A program made the translations under genes and the position numbers. A stretch of DNA of 19,314 bases from Acidobacteriota bacterium. Its GTDB lineage: Bacteria; Acidobacteriota; Terriglobia; Bryobacterales; Bryobacteraceae. How positions within the stretch are numbered: the first letter of the stretch is position 1; every line of letters begins with the position of its first letter. Below, one piece after another: positions 12,284-19,314 of this stretch. Where the stretch lies: assembly GCA_023436715.1 (NCBI GenBank), contig JAEZIJ010000245.1:1-19314 (forward strand), written 5' to 3'. The notes below the pieces were generated by a model. The model was not told where the DNA came from. It saw only the letters and a list, made by a program, of their open reading frames with translations, and did no database searches.

Positions 12284-14839
12284 CTACCCCCGCGCCACCA
12301 ACGTGAAGCCGTGCTTCCAAAGCGCATCGATGGTCGCTTCCGCCGCCTTGCGGTCCACCCGGCGGTCGGCGACAGGCACGTCGTCGAAGCGGAGAATATC
12401 GCGGTGAAGCCGGAGCCGCTCGTTGGTCTCCGCCGCCCATTCATAACCCTTCAAAAGATGGTCCCGCAGCCAGATATCGTGCTCCATTTTCATCAGCCGC
12501 ACGATCTCCTCTTCGCGGAAAACGGGCCGCTCTGCTTGCTCCCCCGAGTCCTGCCGCCGCACGATCCGGTAGCCGAGTGCATACAGCTTCGCCTCGGCCA
12601 GCCTCGCTGCAAAACGGCTGCGCTCCCTATCCGGTTCGGGTAGCTCCGTATACGCCCGCAGCAGCGGATGGCGCTTCGCGGCGTCGTCTCGCACCGGACC
12701 GTACGTCCAGCCCTGCTCCTGCCGTTCGAGCCGCCAGCGCTCGTGGCTCTCCGACGCGATCGCCTCCACCACCGCCAGTTCAAGTTGCCCGTCGCGAGCG
12801 TGCTCCAGAAAATCCGTGCTCACGTGCAGGCTGAGAAGATCGGGGGAGGGAAGTTCCGCCACGCCGAAATGGGTCGCGCCTTCCAGGTTGCTCATCGTCA
12901 ACAGGGCCTCGAGCGACCGCGCCCCGTGAGTGTACTTCTTCACCCGCAGGAATGCCGAGAGAACTCCGGAGGCAATTGCCGCCAGCCCCGTCCGCGAATC
13001 GATCAACTGCGGGTGGAAACGCTCGATCGCCGTACGCAGCACGAGCGCCCTGCGGATCAGGTGCGCAAGGTCTCCCGCCCGCGCCTGTTCATCGGTTGTC
13101 CCCGTCGGATTCGTCGGGTTCGGTCCTTTGATGTTGACGAAGCCCCTCAGGCGGCTGACGAAATCCGGCCCCTTCGCCGCGCGGAACTTCTCGGTGTCCC
13201 GCGCCGCGTTCGTGCGGTCGAACACTTCGAAGTGGGATGTGCTGCCGGCAAACACGAATACCGCCCTGCCGAGCGGGAACGCCATCCCGCCGCTCTGGAA
13301 CTCCGCATCCTGCATCGGCGCCAGGAATTCCTTGAGCCAGCGCAGATCGCTGCACTCGAACTCGTCCCAGAAAACGATGGGAATGCCCCCGCGGATGGAT
13401 TCGTCCCGGATGCGCTGAAACGCCGTGTGCAGGTCCGCAACCGATTCGAATTGCGAGAGGTTGAACTCGAGGGTTGTTCCGTTCACGGGCAGTTCCGAAG
13501 CGAGCTGCCGGATGGCAAAGGACTTGCCCGCTCCGGGCGGTCCGAATACCGCAATGGAGAGCGGGCGCTGGTCGTTCGGGCTCTCCCGGTAACCCACGAT
13601 AAGGCTGCGAATCGCGTTGATCCGCTCGATCTCCTGCCGGTCCACCGTGAGATAACGGCCATATTGCGCCCGGGGAGCCGGCCCCAGCGCCGCCACCGGA
13701 CCGCGCAGCACCACGTCCGCCGCTTTGGCCGCCCCGTACTCGTAACCTGCGCCTGTCACGTCCCTGAGCAGGTCCGACGCCGTGTCCGGCTGGTCCCGTA
13801 ACGCGATCTCGTCCAAGAGCCTGTGCGCGGGAGCCGTGAAGAACAGGCGCGCCGGCTCCGGTGCGCCGGCGTGCGGATGGAATGCCTCGCCGATAGCGCG
13901 ATCTGCGCCCGCCGCGGAAAAACACTCCTCCGGTCCTCCTCCCATCTCGTGCTGCGCGCGACGGGCTGCCAGGGCGCGGCCCAGCGCTATATACAAAGGG
14001 TAGTCTTCCGGCTGCAGGATATGGCGTGCAAGCGCGGCCGCGAATACGGACGTCGCACCCGGCGCCATGCCCGGCCGCCTGGACTCGAACACGCCCTCCA
14101 GGTCCTCCGGGTGGTACAGGAATCGCTCCAGGCAACCTCCGCGAGCGAAGGTCGCAACCCCCGAAGCTCCGAAGTGCACCAGCACCCGGCGGGCCTGCCC
14201 GAGGTCGGTCGCCGATATGCCGCCGGCAAACTCCCGGGCCGTCTCCTCAATGGCACGGTCCCAGGAAAGCGCCTTCGTGATCGAGGCACGGCGGTACCTC
14301 AGCGCGGAAACCGGCACCACGATGTTCAGCCGGTCGGCAAAATCTTCCAGCAGTCTCTTCCGGAGTGCTCCGTTGCTGAGCGGAACGGTGGTCTTCAGAA
14401 TGATGTTGAGCGGTGCTCCGCCGGTCTGAAGCGCGGCGGGCCAGGACGTCGCGTCATCGCGGAAGCCCATGTTCAGGTCGTCGATCACCAGCAGGTCGGG
14501 CGTGAGGAAATCCTGGGGAATGGTGGACCATGTGGGCGATCCTGCGTAGCCGAGGAACTGGGAAACTCGAAAGACTCTCGATCTGCTCCCAGGGTACTGC
14601 TCCTGTGGGGTCCACAGCGAGTAGGCTTGGCCCGCCGCTTCGCTCGGCGCCGGCCCCCCCACCTCAACCGCTATATCGGAACACGCCATGCGTAGCAGGG
14701 ACTCGAGGTACCAGGCACCGCCGGGCTGCCGGTGCGCGGTGGCCTGAGGCGGGCGCTGGTCATTGCGCTCCCTCCGGCCTCCAGCCTGCACAAGGCTGTT
14801 TTCCCACAACAGGTCCCCTGCCACTACAAGCGTCTTCAC
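12284..14839 (-). CDS. PfkB-like / AAA+ ATPase / double RyR-domain protein
   Basis: In this 851-residue protein, residues 1-290 resemble a PfkB/ribokinase fold (MKTLVVAGD start, DLLVIDDLN, RRVLVHFGASG), but the catalytic GAGD motif reads GATS (261-264), so kinase activity is doubtful. A linker leads to an AAA+ ATPase with Walker A GPPGAGKS (433-440), Walker B IVFWDEFE (488-495), a sensor-like FAGSTSH and arginines R562/R565. The C-terminus carries two RyR-type domains: one at about 699-760 (HERWRLERQEQGWTYGPVRDD) and a weaker one at about 786-848 (EHDIWLRDHLLKGYEW). RyR domains in bacteria have been proposed as sensors in nucleotide-signalling conflict systems. The start is a GTG with GGAGGAG five bases upstream. 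It is a single-gene unit with no partner. Domain calls are by eye; a role as ATP-driven sensor is inferred. Confidence 0.8.
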   Translation of the reverse strand: MKTLVVAGDLLWENSLVQAGGRRERNDQRPPQATAHRQPGGAWYLESLLRMACSDIAVEVGGPAPSEAAGQAYSLWTPQEQYPGSRSRVFRVSQFLGYAGSPTWSTIPQDFLTPDLLVIDDLNMGFRDDATSWPAALQTGGAPLNIILKTTVPLSNGALRKRLLEDFADRLNIVVPVSALRYRRASITKALSWDRAIEETAREFAGGISATDLGQARRVLVHFGASGVATFARGGCLERFLYHPEDLEGVFESRRPGMAPGATSVFAAALARHILQPEDYPLYIALGRALAARRAQHEMGGGPEECFSAAGADRAIGEAFHPHAGAPEPARLFFTAPAHRLLDEIALRDQPDTASDLLRDVTGAGYEYGAAKAADVVLRGPVAALGPAPRAQYGRYLTVDRQEIERINAIRSLIVGYRESPNDQRPLSIAVFGPPGAGKSFAIRQLASELPVNGTTLEFNLSQFESVADLHTAFQRIRDESIRGGIPIVFWDEFECSDLRWLKEFLAPMQDAEFQSGGMAFPLGRAVFVFAGSTSHFEVFDRTNAARDTEKFRAAKGPDFVSRLRGFVNIKGPNPTNPTGTTDEQARAGDLAHLIRRALVLRTAIERFHPQLIDSRTGLAAIASGVLSAFLRVKKYTHGARSLEALLTMSNLEGATHFGVAELPSPDLLSLHVSTDFLEHARDGQLELAVVEAIASESHERWRLERQEQGWTYGPVRDDAAKRHPLLRAYTELPEPDRERSRFAARLAEAKLYALGYRIVRRQDSGEQAERPVFREEEIVRLMKMEHDIWLRDHLLKGYEWAAETNERLRLHRDILRFDDVPVADRRVDRKAAEATIDALWKHGFTLVARG

Positions 14840-14982
14840 GGCGACTCCTCCGGCTTGGTCTGGAATAACTTTCTAGTCTGCCATGGCCGGCGGTCGGTGT
14901 GACGTAGACTGTGGAGGAATCTTAAGGAGGGATCGGCCGCCGCACTTGCGCCGTGCCAGCCACCCCAGAGCGCAGGTCGCCG
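14840..14982. other. leader region of the AAA+/RyR gene
   Basis: These 143 bases must hold the promoter of the minus-strand AAA+/RyR gene. Only its ribosome binding site (GGAGGAG, about 14844-14850) is clear; I find no confident -10/-35 pair and no small gene. Confidence 0.4.
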
Positions 14983-15044
14983 GAAAGACAAACGCCGGGC
15001 GCGTGTTCTGGGTCTGGGTCCGGCTGGCCCAGTCGCGCCCGGCG
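14983..15044 (-). terminator. intrinsic terminator of the PEP-CTERM gene
   Basis: A perfect 11-base inverted repeat, CGCCGGGCGCG (14993-15003) and CGCGCCCGGCG (15034-15044), encloses an inner CTGGG/CCCAG stem. Read on the minus strand it begins 14 bases after the PEP-CTERM stop codon and is followed by TTTGTCTTT, so it has the form of a rho-independent terminator. Confidence 0.8.
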
Positions 15045-15058
15045 AATCTGTGCCTTAG

Positions 15059-15655
15059 TTAGCGCAAGCGGAAGCGTCTCGCGAGGAAGCCGAAGCCGAT
15101 GAGCGCCGCTCCGAGCAGGCCAAACGTGCCCGGTTCCGGAACGGCCTCGGCCTGGGGGCCATCCGTGACGAATCCAGTCTTGCCCCCGTTCAACACGCCG
15201 ATATGTGCGGCGAACAGGTGGCCGCTCGGGTTCGGGACGATGTCGGAGACTTGCAGCCCCGTAACAATGAAGCTGAAGTTCGTCAGCCCGTTGGCAGCGA
15301 GGCCGCCGGCCCTGGGGCCGTTGATCCTGTACTGAAATGTTCCGAATCCGTCTTCGTTCCCGGATCCGGCGTCGTCGTACCCGTTCGGCAGCACCAGAGT
15401 GCCGCCTGTCTTGGCATTGAACCCGAACAGCCCCTGACCCCACAGCACCCAGCCCGGGTCTTGAGTATCGACCGTGATACTGAGCCCGGCGGCCGTGTCG
15501 GTAGCGGAAACCTTGGCGACGACGATACCGTCAGCGATACCGCCCGCCCCGCAAAGACCGGAGTTGCAGAGATTGAGATCGACGTTAAGAACAGGGGTGG
15601 CGTTGGCAACCCCGGCGAGCGCGATCAAAAGAACAACTGAGAATGGTTTCAACAT
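15059..15655 (-). CDS. PEP-CTERM sorted surface protein
   Basis: This 198-residue exported protein has an N-terminal signal peptide (MLKPFSVVLLIALAGVANA). The C-terminus is a textbook PEP-CTERM signal: VPEPGTFGLLG, a hydrophobic helix, then the basic tail RRFRLR. Exosortase removes this tail and the protein is delivered to the cell surface or matrix. The middle part is glycine-rich and beta-like, with a cysteine pair near residues 30-35 and no recognised enzyme motif. The ATG at 15655 is chosen over upstream in-frame starts because GGAGAGG precedes it and the signal peptide begins there. A seven-base hairpin directly before that ribosome binding site could modulate translation. An exosortase gene must lie elsewhere. 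The sorting signal is certain; the function is unknown. Confidence 0.9.
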   Translation of the reverse strand: MLKPFSVVLLIALAGVANATPVLNVDLNLCNSGLCGAGGIADGIVVAKVSATDTAAGLSITVDTQDPGWVLWGQGLFGFNAKTGGTLVLPNGYDDAGSGNEDGFGTFQYRINGPRAGGLAANGLTNFSFIVTGLQVSDIVPNPSGHLFAAHIGVLNGGKTGFVTDGPQAEAVPEPGTFGLLGAALIGFGFLARRFRLR

Positions 15656-15658
15656 AGT

Positions 15659-15682
15659 CCTCTCCGTGCCGGCGTCCGGCAC
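15659..15682 (-). promoter_or_regulatory. leader hairpin abutting the PEP-CTERM ribosome binding site
   Basis: GTGCCGG (15666-15672) and CCGGCAC (15676-15682) form a perfect seven-base stem with a three-base loop, directly next to the GGAGAGG ribosome binding site (15659-15665). Such placement can limit ribosome access. A regulatory role is inferred only. Confidence 0.4.
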
Positions 15683-16023
15683 CCAGTTTGGTTTCAGGTT
15701 CTGCTGTTGTCCCGGTACCGCCCATCGGTGTACCGGCAGCAATGATTTCAAAACTCAACTCCCCTCATTAGGGGGCATTGATGATACTAGGCGAAGCCTC
15801 TGATAGATTTAGGACTTCTGGGTCCTATGGTCTATATACGGCTGTGGTACGCTCAGGACCATACTACTGCGAAGCGGGGTGTAATGCACTAGAAAGCGAG
15901 GGTATACAAATGCAAAATGTGGGGGTGGTGGCGTAGGCGTACTAGACGTACTAAGTGATACGCCCAGGCTACGGCTACCGGGAGTGGTTCGATGTGATTC
16001 CGACGCGGAACCGGCGTAAGATT
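15683..16023. other. AT-richer divergent intergenic region
   Basis: This is about 340 bases between the PEP-CTERM gene (minus) and the M14 peptidase (plus), visibly less GC-rich than its surroundings. It contains CGTACTA twice, nine bases apart (15938-15944 and 15947-15953), inside a GGCGTA…TACGCC inverted pair (15930-15964), which looks like an operator. TATACA at 15903-15908 could be a -10 box for the plus strand. I see no small gene with a ribosome binding site. Confidence 0.4.
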
Positions 16024-16047
16024 GTGGGACAGGCCTCGCGGCCTGTC
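16024..16047. repeat. REP-like palindrome, copy 3
   Basis: GACAGGCC (16028-16035), loop TCGC, GGCCTGTC (16040-16047): a perfect eight-base stem preceded by GTGG, the best copy of the family. It ends four bases before the ATG of the M14 peptidase, where a ribosome binding site would normally be. Confidence 0.75.
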
Positions 16048-16051
16048 TCAT

Positions 16052-17854
16052 ATGCTTCATTTGGCCCTTGCCGCTCTGTTGATGCAGGCTCCGCCGCATT
16101 CGGGCTATGAGCCTCCCGCGGCGGCGCGCGCCGAATCGCTCGAACAGAGCAGAGCCGCCGCGCCGCCTGCGCTTCTGACACACGCCGAAAAGACGCAGTT
16201 CCGTGAGACCGGCCGCTACGCCGATTCGCTCGAACTCGCGCGCCGCCTGGAGCGCACTTCGCGCCTGGTGCGAGTGATTACATTGGGCCGGACGCCGCAG
16301 GGCCGCGACCTCGTGATGCTCGTCGTGTCGAAAGACCAGGCGTTCACTCCGGAGGCCGCAGCGCGCACGGGCAAGCCCATTATCCTGATCCAGAACGGGA
16401 TACACGCCGGTGAGATCGCCGGCAAGGACGCCACGGCGATGCTGCTGCGCGACATCGTAGTGAGCAAGCGCTATGCGTCATGGCTCGACCACGTCATCGT
16501 GCTGGCCATCCCGGTCTTCAATGTGGACGGGCACGAGCGCTTCTCTCCTTACAACCGGATCAACCAGAACGGGCCCGCCGCGATGGGATTCCGGGCAACG
16601 GCGCAGCGCATCAATCTGAATAGGGACTACATAAAGGCGGACGCACCGGAGATGCGCGCCTGGCTTCGGATGTATAGCGCCTGGCTGCCCGGCCTTCTGA
16701 TCGACAACCACGTCACCGACGGGCAGGACCAGCAGTACGACCTCACCATCTCCATGCCCACCGAACAGGACATCTGGCCATCAGTCGGCCTCTGGACGAA
16801 GCAGAAATTTCTGCCGGCGCTGAACGCGGCGATGGAGCGCGATGGGCACAGCATAGCGCCGTACGCCGAGCCGCTCGATTCGCGCGACCTCGCAAAAGGG
16901 CTTTCAGGAGGAACCTTCGAGCCACGGTACTCCACCGGATACGCCGCCGTTCAGAACCGTGCCGCGCTTCTGGTGGAAACGCACAGCCTGAAGGCGTTCA
17001 AGACGCGGGTATGGGCGCACTACGACGTCATGCGGCACGCCATCGGCATCATCTGCCGCGACGCTGCCGCTCTCAAGAACGCAGTCGAGTCCGCCGACCG
17101 CGAAATCACGCAACAGGAGGGCAAGCCGCTGTTTTTGGCCGGAGAAGTTGACACTTCCGATGCGGAGCCGTTCACGTTCAAGGGCGTTTCTTCACGGATG
17201 GAAAACAGCCCGATTACGGGCGGGCAGGTGATCGTGTATGGTGACCGGCCGGTAGACATCCCTTCTCGCCTCTTCTCCCGAACCACAACGACCCTGGCTC
17301 CCACGGTTCCGCTTGCCTACTCCGTGCCGCGAGAGTGGGGCGCCGTGATCGACCTTCTCCAACTGCACGGGGTGCGGACCGAACCGCTTCCGCGGGAACG
17401 CGAGGCGGAAGTGGAGGTCTACCGTTTCACCGATGCGAAATGGGCCCAGCGGCCCTACGAAGGGCGGCACCGGGCCGATTTCCGCACCCAGGTCATACGC
17501 GATTCGCGGAGGCTGCCGGCCGGCGCCGTACTGGTCCCGATGAACCAGCGCGCCGCTCGTGTAGCGATGAGCATTCTGGAGCCGGATGCGCCGGATTCGG
17601 CTGCGCATTGGGGCTTTTTCGACACCGTCTTCGAAGAGAAGGAATACTTCTCCAGCTATGTGATGGAGCCGATTGCACGCCGGATGCTCGCGCGCGACCC
17701 GAAGCTTCGGGCTGAATTCGAGCAGCGGTTGAAGTCCGATCCGGAGTTTGCGGCCAGCGCTTCGGAGCGCCTCAGGTTCTTCTATAGCCGGTCGCCCTAT
17801 GCCGATGCTGAAAAAGATGTTCACCCCGTGGTGCGGGTGATCCGCTGGCGGTGA
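16052..17854 (+). CDS. exported M14-family zinc carboxypeptidase
   Basis: This 600-residue metallopeptidase has a short signal-like N-terminus (MLHLALAALLMQAPP). The zinc ligands are H118 and E121 (NGIHAGEIAG) and H220 (DNHVTDG). The catalytic glutamate is E309 in LLVETHSLK, and R191 in NLNRDYIK is the likely substrate-carboxylate-binding residue. GRTPQGRDL, which precedes the zinc motif, is also typical. The enzyme should trim C-terminal residues from peptides outside the cytoplasm. The rest, about 350-600, is the extra C-terminal region seen in large bacterial M14 proteins. The ATG at 16052 is preferred, since an upstream TTG would translate the palindrome. No Shine-Dalgarno sequence is visible, because the palindrome occupies that place. 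The next gene follows 51 bases later and is probably co-transcribed. Confidence 0.9.
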   Translation: MLHLALAALLMQAPPHSGYEPPAAARAESLEQSRAAAPPALLTHAEKTQFRETGRYADSLELARRLERTSRLVRVITLGRTPQGRDLVMLVVSKDQAFTPEAAARTGKPIILIQNGIHAGEIAGKDATAMLLRDIVVSKRYASWLDHVIVLAIPVFNVDGHERFSPYNRINQNGPAAMGFRATAQRINLNRDYIKADAPEMRAWLRMYSAWLPGLLIDNHVTDGQDQQYDLTISMPTEQDIWPSVGLWTKQKFLPALNAAMERDGHSIAPYAEPLDSRDLAKGLSGGTFEPRYSTGYAAVQNRAALLVETHSLKAFKTRVWAHYDVMRHAIGIICRDAAALKNAVESADREITQQEGKPLFLAGEVDTSDAEPFTFKGVSSRMENSPITGGQVIVYGDRPVDIPSRLFSRTTTTLAPTVPLAYSVPREWGAVIDLLQLHGVRTEPLPREREAEVEVYRFTDAKWAQRPYEGRHRADFRTQVIRDSRRLPAGAVLVPMNQRAARVAMSILEPDAPDSAAHWGFFDTVFEEKEYFSSYVMEPIARRMLARDPKLRAEFEQRLKSDPEFAASASERLRFFYSRSPYADAEKDVHPVVRVIRWR

Positions 17855-17905
17855 GCGCCCGCGCGTTCGGAGTAACCCTGGCACGCCGGGCGGCATCACA
17901 AGGCT

Positions 17906-19276
17906 ATGCAGCGCTGGATTGCGCTCTCTGTGTTCCTGGCCGTGGCGCTGTCGGCCGCCGCACAGTACCCCGGCGGCCGTACGCCGCGCGTCCCGCCGCT
18001 GGGCATCCCCCGCGGTGGAAAACAGAAGAAAGCGCCCCCGGACGAGCCGAATCTCAATATTTCCGGCGTCCTGCGCAGGCTGAGCGAGAAGGAGTTGATT
18101 CTGGAAGCGCAGGACACCCGCATTCTGACGCTCGCGCGCACCCCGAAGACCACCTTCTACAGGAATTCGGCGGAGGCGAAGCCCGCTGAGTTCCGGCCGG
18201 GCGATCACCTCTTCGTCGAGGCCGCGCAGGACGACGAAGGTTTCCTCTACGCCGTCGCAGTGACCTGCCAGAAGGCGGGAACCGCCGAGGAGCGTGCGCG
18301 CGCCTCGCAGCCCGTTGAGCCTTCGCTCCAGCGGACCCATGGCGATGAAGCCCCGCCCGTGCTCCGGCGCGCCGATTCGCCGCCCAAGGACCAGGATGCC
18401 GAGACGGAGGCGGCCGCGCCGCCCGCGGCAACTCCCGACCCCGGGCCTCCGGTGCGCGTGGGCGCCGACGACCCCGGACCGCCGGTGCTGAGCCGGGGCG
18501 GTCCCGCAAAGAGCCGCGAGCCAACAGTAGGCGGGGAAGCGGAAAGCGCCTCCGAGCCGCCTCCTGCGGAACCGCCAAAGACGGACCCGCTGATTGAAAA
18601 AGCCCGGCTGGCGGCGGAGGCTTTCGACGAGAGACTGCCCAACTACGTCTGCCGCCAGATGACCACCCGGTATCTGAGTTCCTCGCGCCCGGCGAATTGG
18701 AAACCGATGGACGTGGTCACAGCCGAGGTGATTTATGAGGACGGGCGCGAGCAGTACCGCAACCTCGCTGTGAATGGCAAAGCGACGAGCAAGAAGATGG
18801 AGGAGTTGGGCGGCAATTGGTCGAAGGGCGAGTACGGCAGTATTATGGCCGACCTGTTTGCGTCCCGGACGGCTGCCGAGTTCAGGCTGCAGAGAAATGC
18901 GTCAATCGCCGGAGCGGACGCAGCCGTGTATGACTTTTTCGTCGAACTGCCGAATTCCCACTGGTCCATTCACGTTCCTTCGCAGGTGTACCGGCCGGCG
19001 TACGGTGGTTCGGTATGGATAGACCGCAAAAATGGCCGCATACTCAGGATCGAGATGCAGGCGCGCCGGCTGCCCGAAGAGTTTCCCCTCGATTCCGTGG
19101 AAACCTCCGTGGATTACCGGTATGTCCGGCTGGGCGGAGTGAACGAATACCTGCTGCCGGTGCACGCGGAGCAGTTGAGTTGCCAGCGGGGATCGAGCAA
19201 CTGCTCGCGGAACGCGATCGACTTCCGCAACTATCACAAGTACGAAGGGGAATCGACGATTAAGTACGGGCAGTGA
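17906..19276 (+). CDS. exported protein with proline-rich repeat linker
   Basis: This 456-residue protein begins with a signal peptide (MQRWIALSVFLAVALSAAAQ). Residues 50-122 form a small beta-rich domain (ISGVLRRLSEKELILEAQD…FRPGDHLFVEA) resembling DUF5666-type folds. A disordered proline-rich linker at about 145-225 carries a loose repeat (PPVLRRADSPP, PPVRVGADDPG, PPVLSRGGP). The C-terminal domain, 230-456, has YVCRQMTTRY and VWIDRKNGRILRIEMQ, a layout I associate with secreted acidobacterial proteins without known function; the strand-rich pattern recalls outer-membrane lipoprotein-carrier folds. Cysteines near 249 and in SCQRGSSNC may form a disulfide. It follows the M14 peptidase by 51 bases, probably in one operon, though no strong ribosome binding site is seen. 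The export call is firm; the function is unknown. Confidence 0.75.
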   Translation: MQRWIALSVFLAVALSAAAQYPGGRTPRVPPLGIPRGGKQKKAPPDEPNLNISGVLRRLSEKELILEAQDTRILTLARTPKTTFYRNSAEAKPAEFRPGDHLFVEAAQDDEGFLYAVAVTCQKAGTAEERARASQPVEPSLQRTHGDEAPPVLRRADSPPKDQDAETEAAAPPAATPDPGPPVRVGADDPGPPVLSRGGPAKSREPTVGGEAESASEPPPAEPPKTDPLIEKARLAAEAFDERLPNYVCRQMTTRYLSSSRPANWKPMDVVTAEVIYEDGREQYRNLAVNGKATSKKMEELGGNWSKGEYGSIMADLFASRTAAEFRLQRNASIAGADAAVYDFFVELPNSHWSIHVPSQVYRPAYGGSVWIDRKNGRILRIEMQARRLPEEFPLDSVETSVDYRYVRLGGVNEYLLPVHAEQLSCQRGSSNCSRNAIDFRNYHKYEGESTIKYGQ

Positions 19277-19314
19277 GGGGGCGGGCCGGGCCCCCCCCCC
19301 ACACGCGCCCGGGG
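19277..19314. other. contig edge
   Basis: The last 38 bases are almost only G and C, with a run of ten C, and hold no feature. They mirror the G-run at base 1 and are probably low-quality assembly edge. Confidence 0.5.

Noticed and set aside
11044..12444. Long minus-strand open frame opposite citrate synthase
   Set aside because: No recognisable motif, and it spans two intergenic palindromes; the plus strand carries an intact catalytic triad.
16022..16051. Upstream TTG start for the M14 peptidase
   Set aside because: The added residues would be a translation of the REP-like palindrome, and the signal peptide begins at the ATG at 16052.
17192..18340. Minus-strand open frame across the M14 peptidase and the next gene
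   Set aside because: Low-complexity Arg/Gly translation with no ribosome binding site; it overlaps two well-supported genes.
1..19314. CRISPR array, tRNA or rRNA genes
   Set aside because: No regularly spaced repeat array, no tRNA-like cloverleaf and no conserved rRNA segments were seen on reading both strands.

Overview
The window is GC-rich, with tightly packed genes on both strands, and both ends run into G/C homopolymer sequence, so it looks like a complete assembly contig. The gene content suggests an environmental Acidobacteriota bacterium, probably of the Solibacter/Bryobacter type: a PEP-CTERM surface protein, a Tat-exported ferritin-like protein, a DUF1579-like secreted protein, an M14 peptidase followed by a proline-rich secreted protein, a cNMP-binding/thioredoxin-reductase fusion, and dispersed short palindromes. 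This assignment is inferred from gene style; there is no rRNA or other marker gene. I saw no tRNA, rRNA or CRISPR array.

Layout. Bases 1-211 hold two near-identical direct repeats that look like the end of an insertion sequence. Bases 212-2970 hold a small lysine-rich secreted protein, a DinB-family protein, a four-helix membrane protein broken by a one-base frameshift, a DUF1579-like secreted protein broken by another one-base frameshift, and a zinc alcohol dehydrogenase that sits just upstream of the latter in an operon. Bases 3250-6101 hold a Tat-exported ferritin-like protein facing a cNMP-binding/thioredoxin-reductase-like flavoprotein, with a hairpin terminator between them.

Bases 6430-8898 form a small defence and toxin-antitoxin island: a hicB with a decayed hicA behind it, a two-gene operon of a J-domain protein and a PD-(D/E)XK nuclease-like protein, and an intact hicBA pair. 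The nuclease operon looks less GC-rich than its surroundings. Bases 8902-12249 are central metabolism: a fused alpha-beta 2-oxo acid dehydrogenase E1 and a divergently transcribed citrate synthase. Bases 12284-14839 encode one large protein that joins a degenerate PfkB-like domain, an AAA+ ATPase and two RyR-type domains. Bases 15059-19276 hold the PEP-CTERM protein, an M14 carboxypeptidase and a proline-rich secreted protein.

The two best candidates for undescribed biology are the J-domain/nuclease operon and the PfkB-like/AAA+/RyR protein. A REP-like palindrome (core arms GACAGGCC and GGCCTGTC) occurs three times: on both sides of the citrate synthase gene and immediately before the M14 peptidase start.
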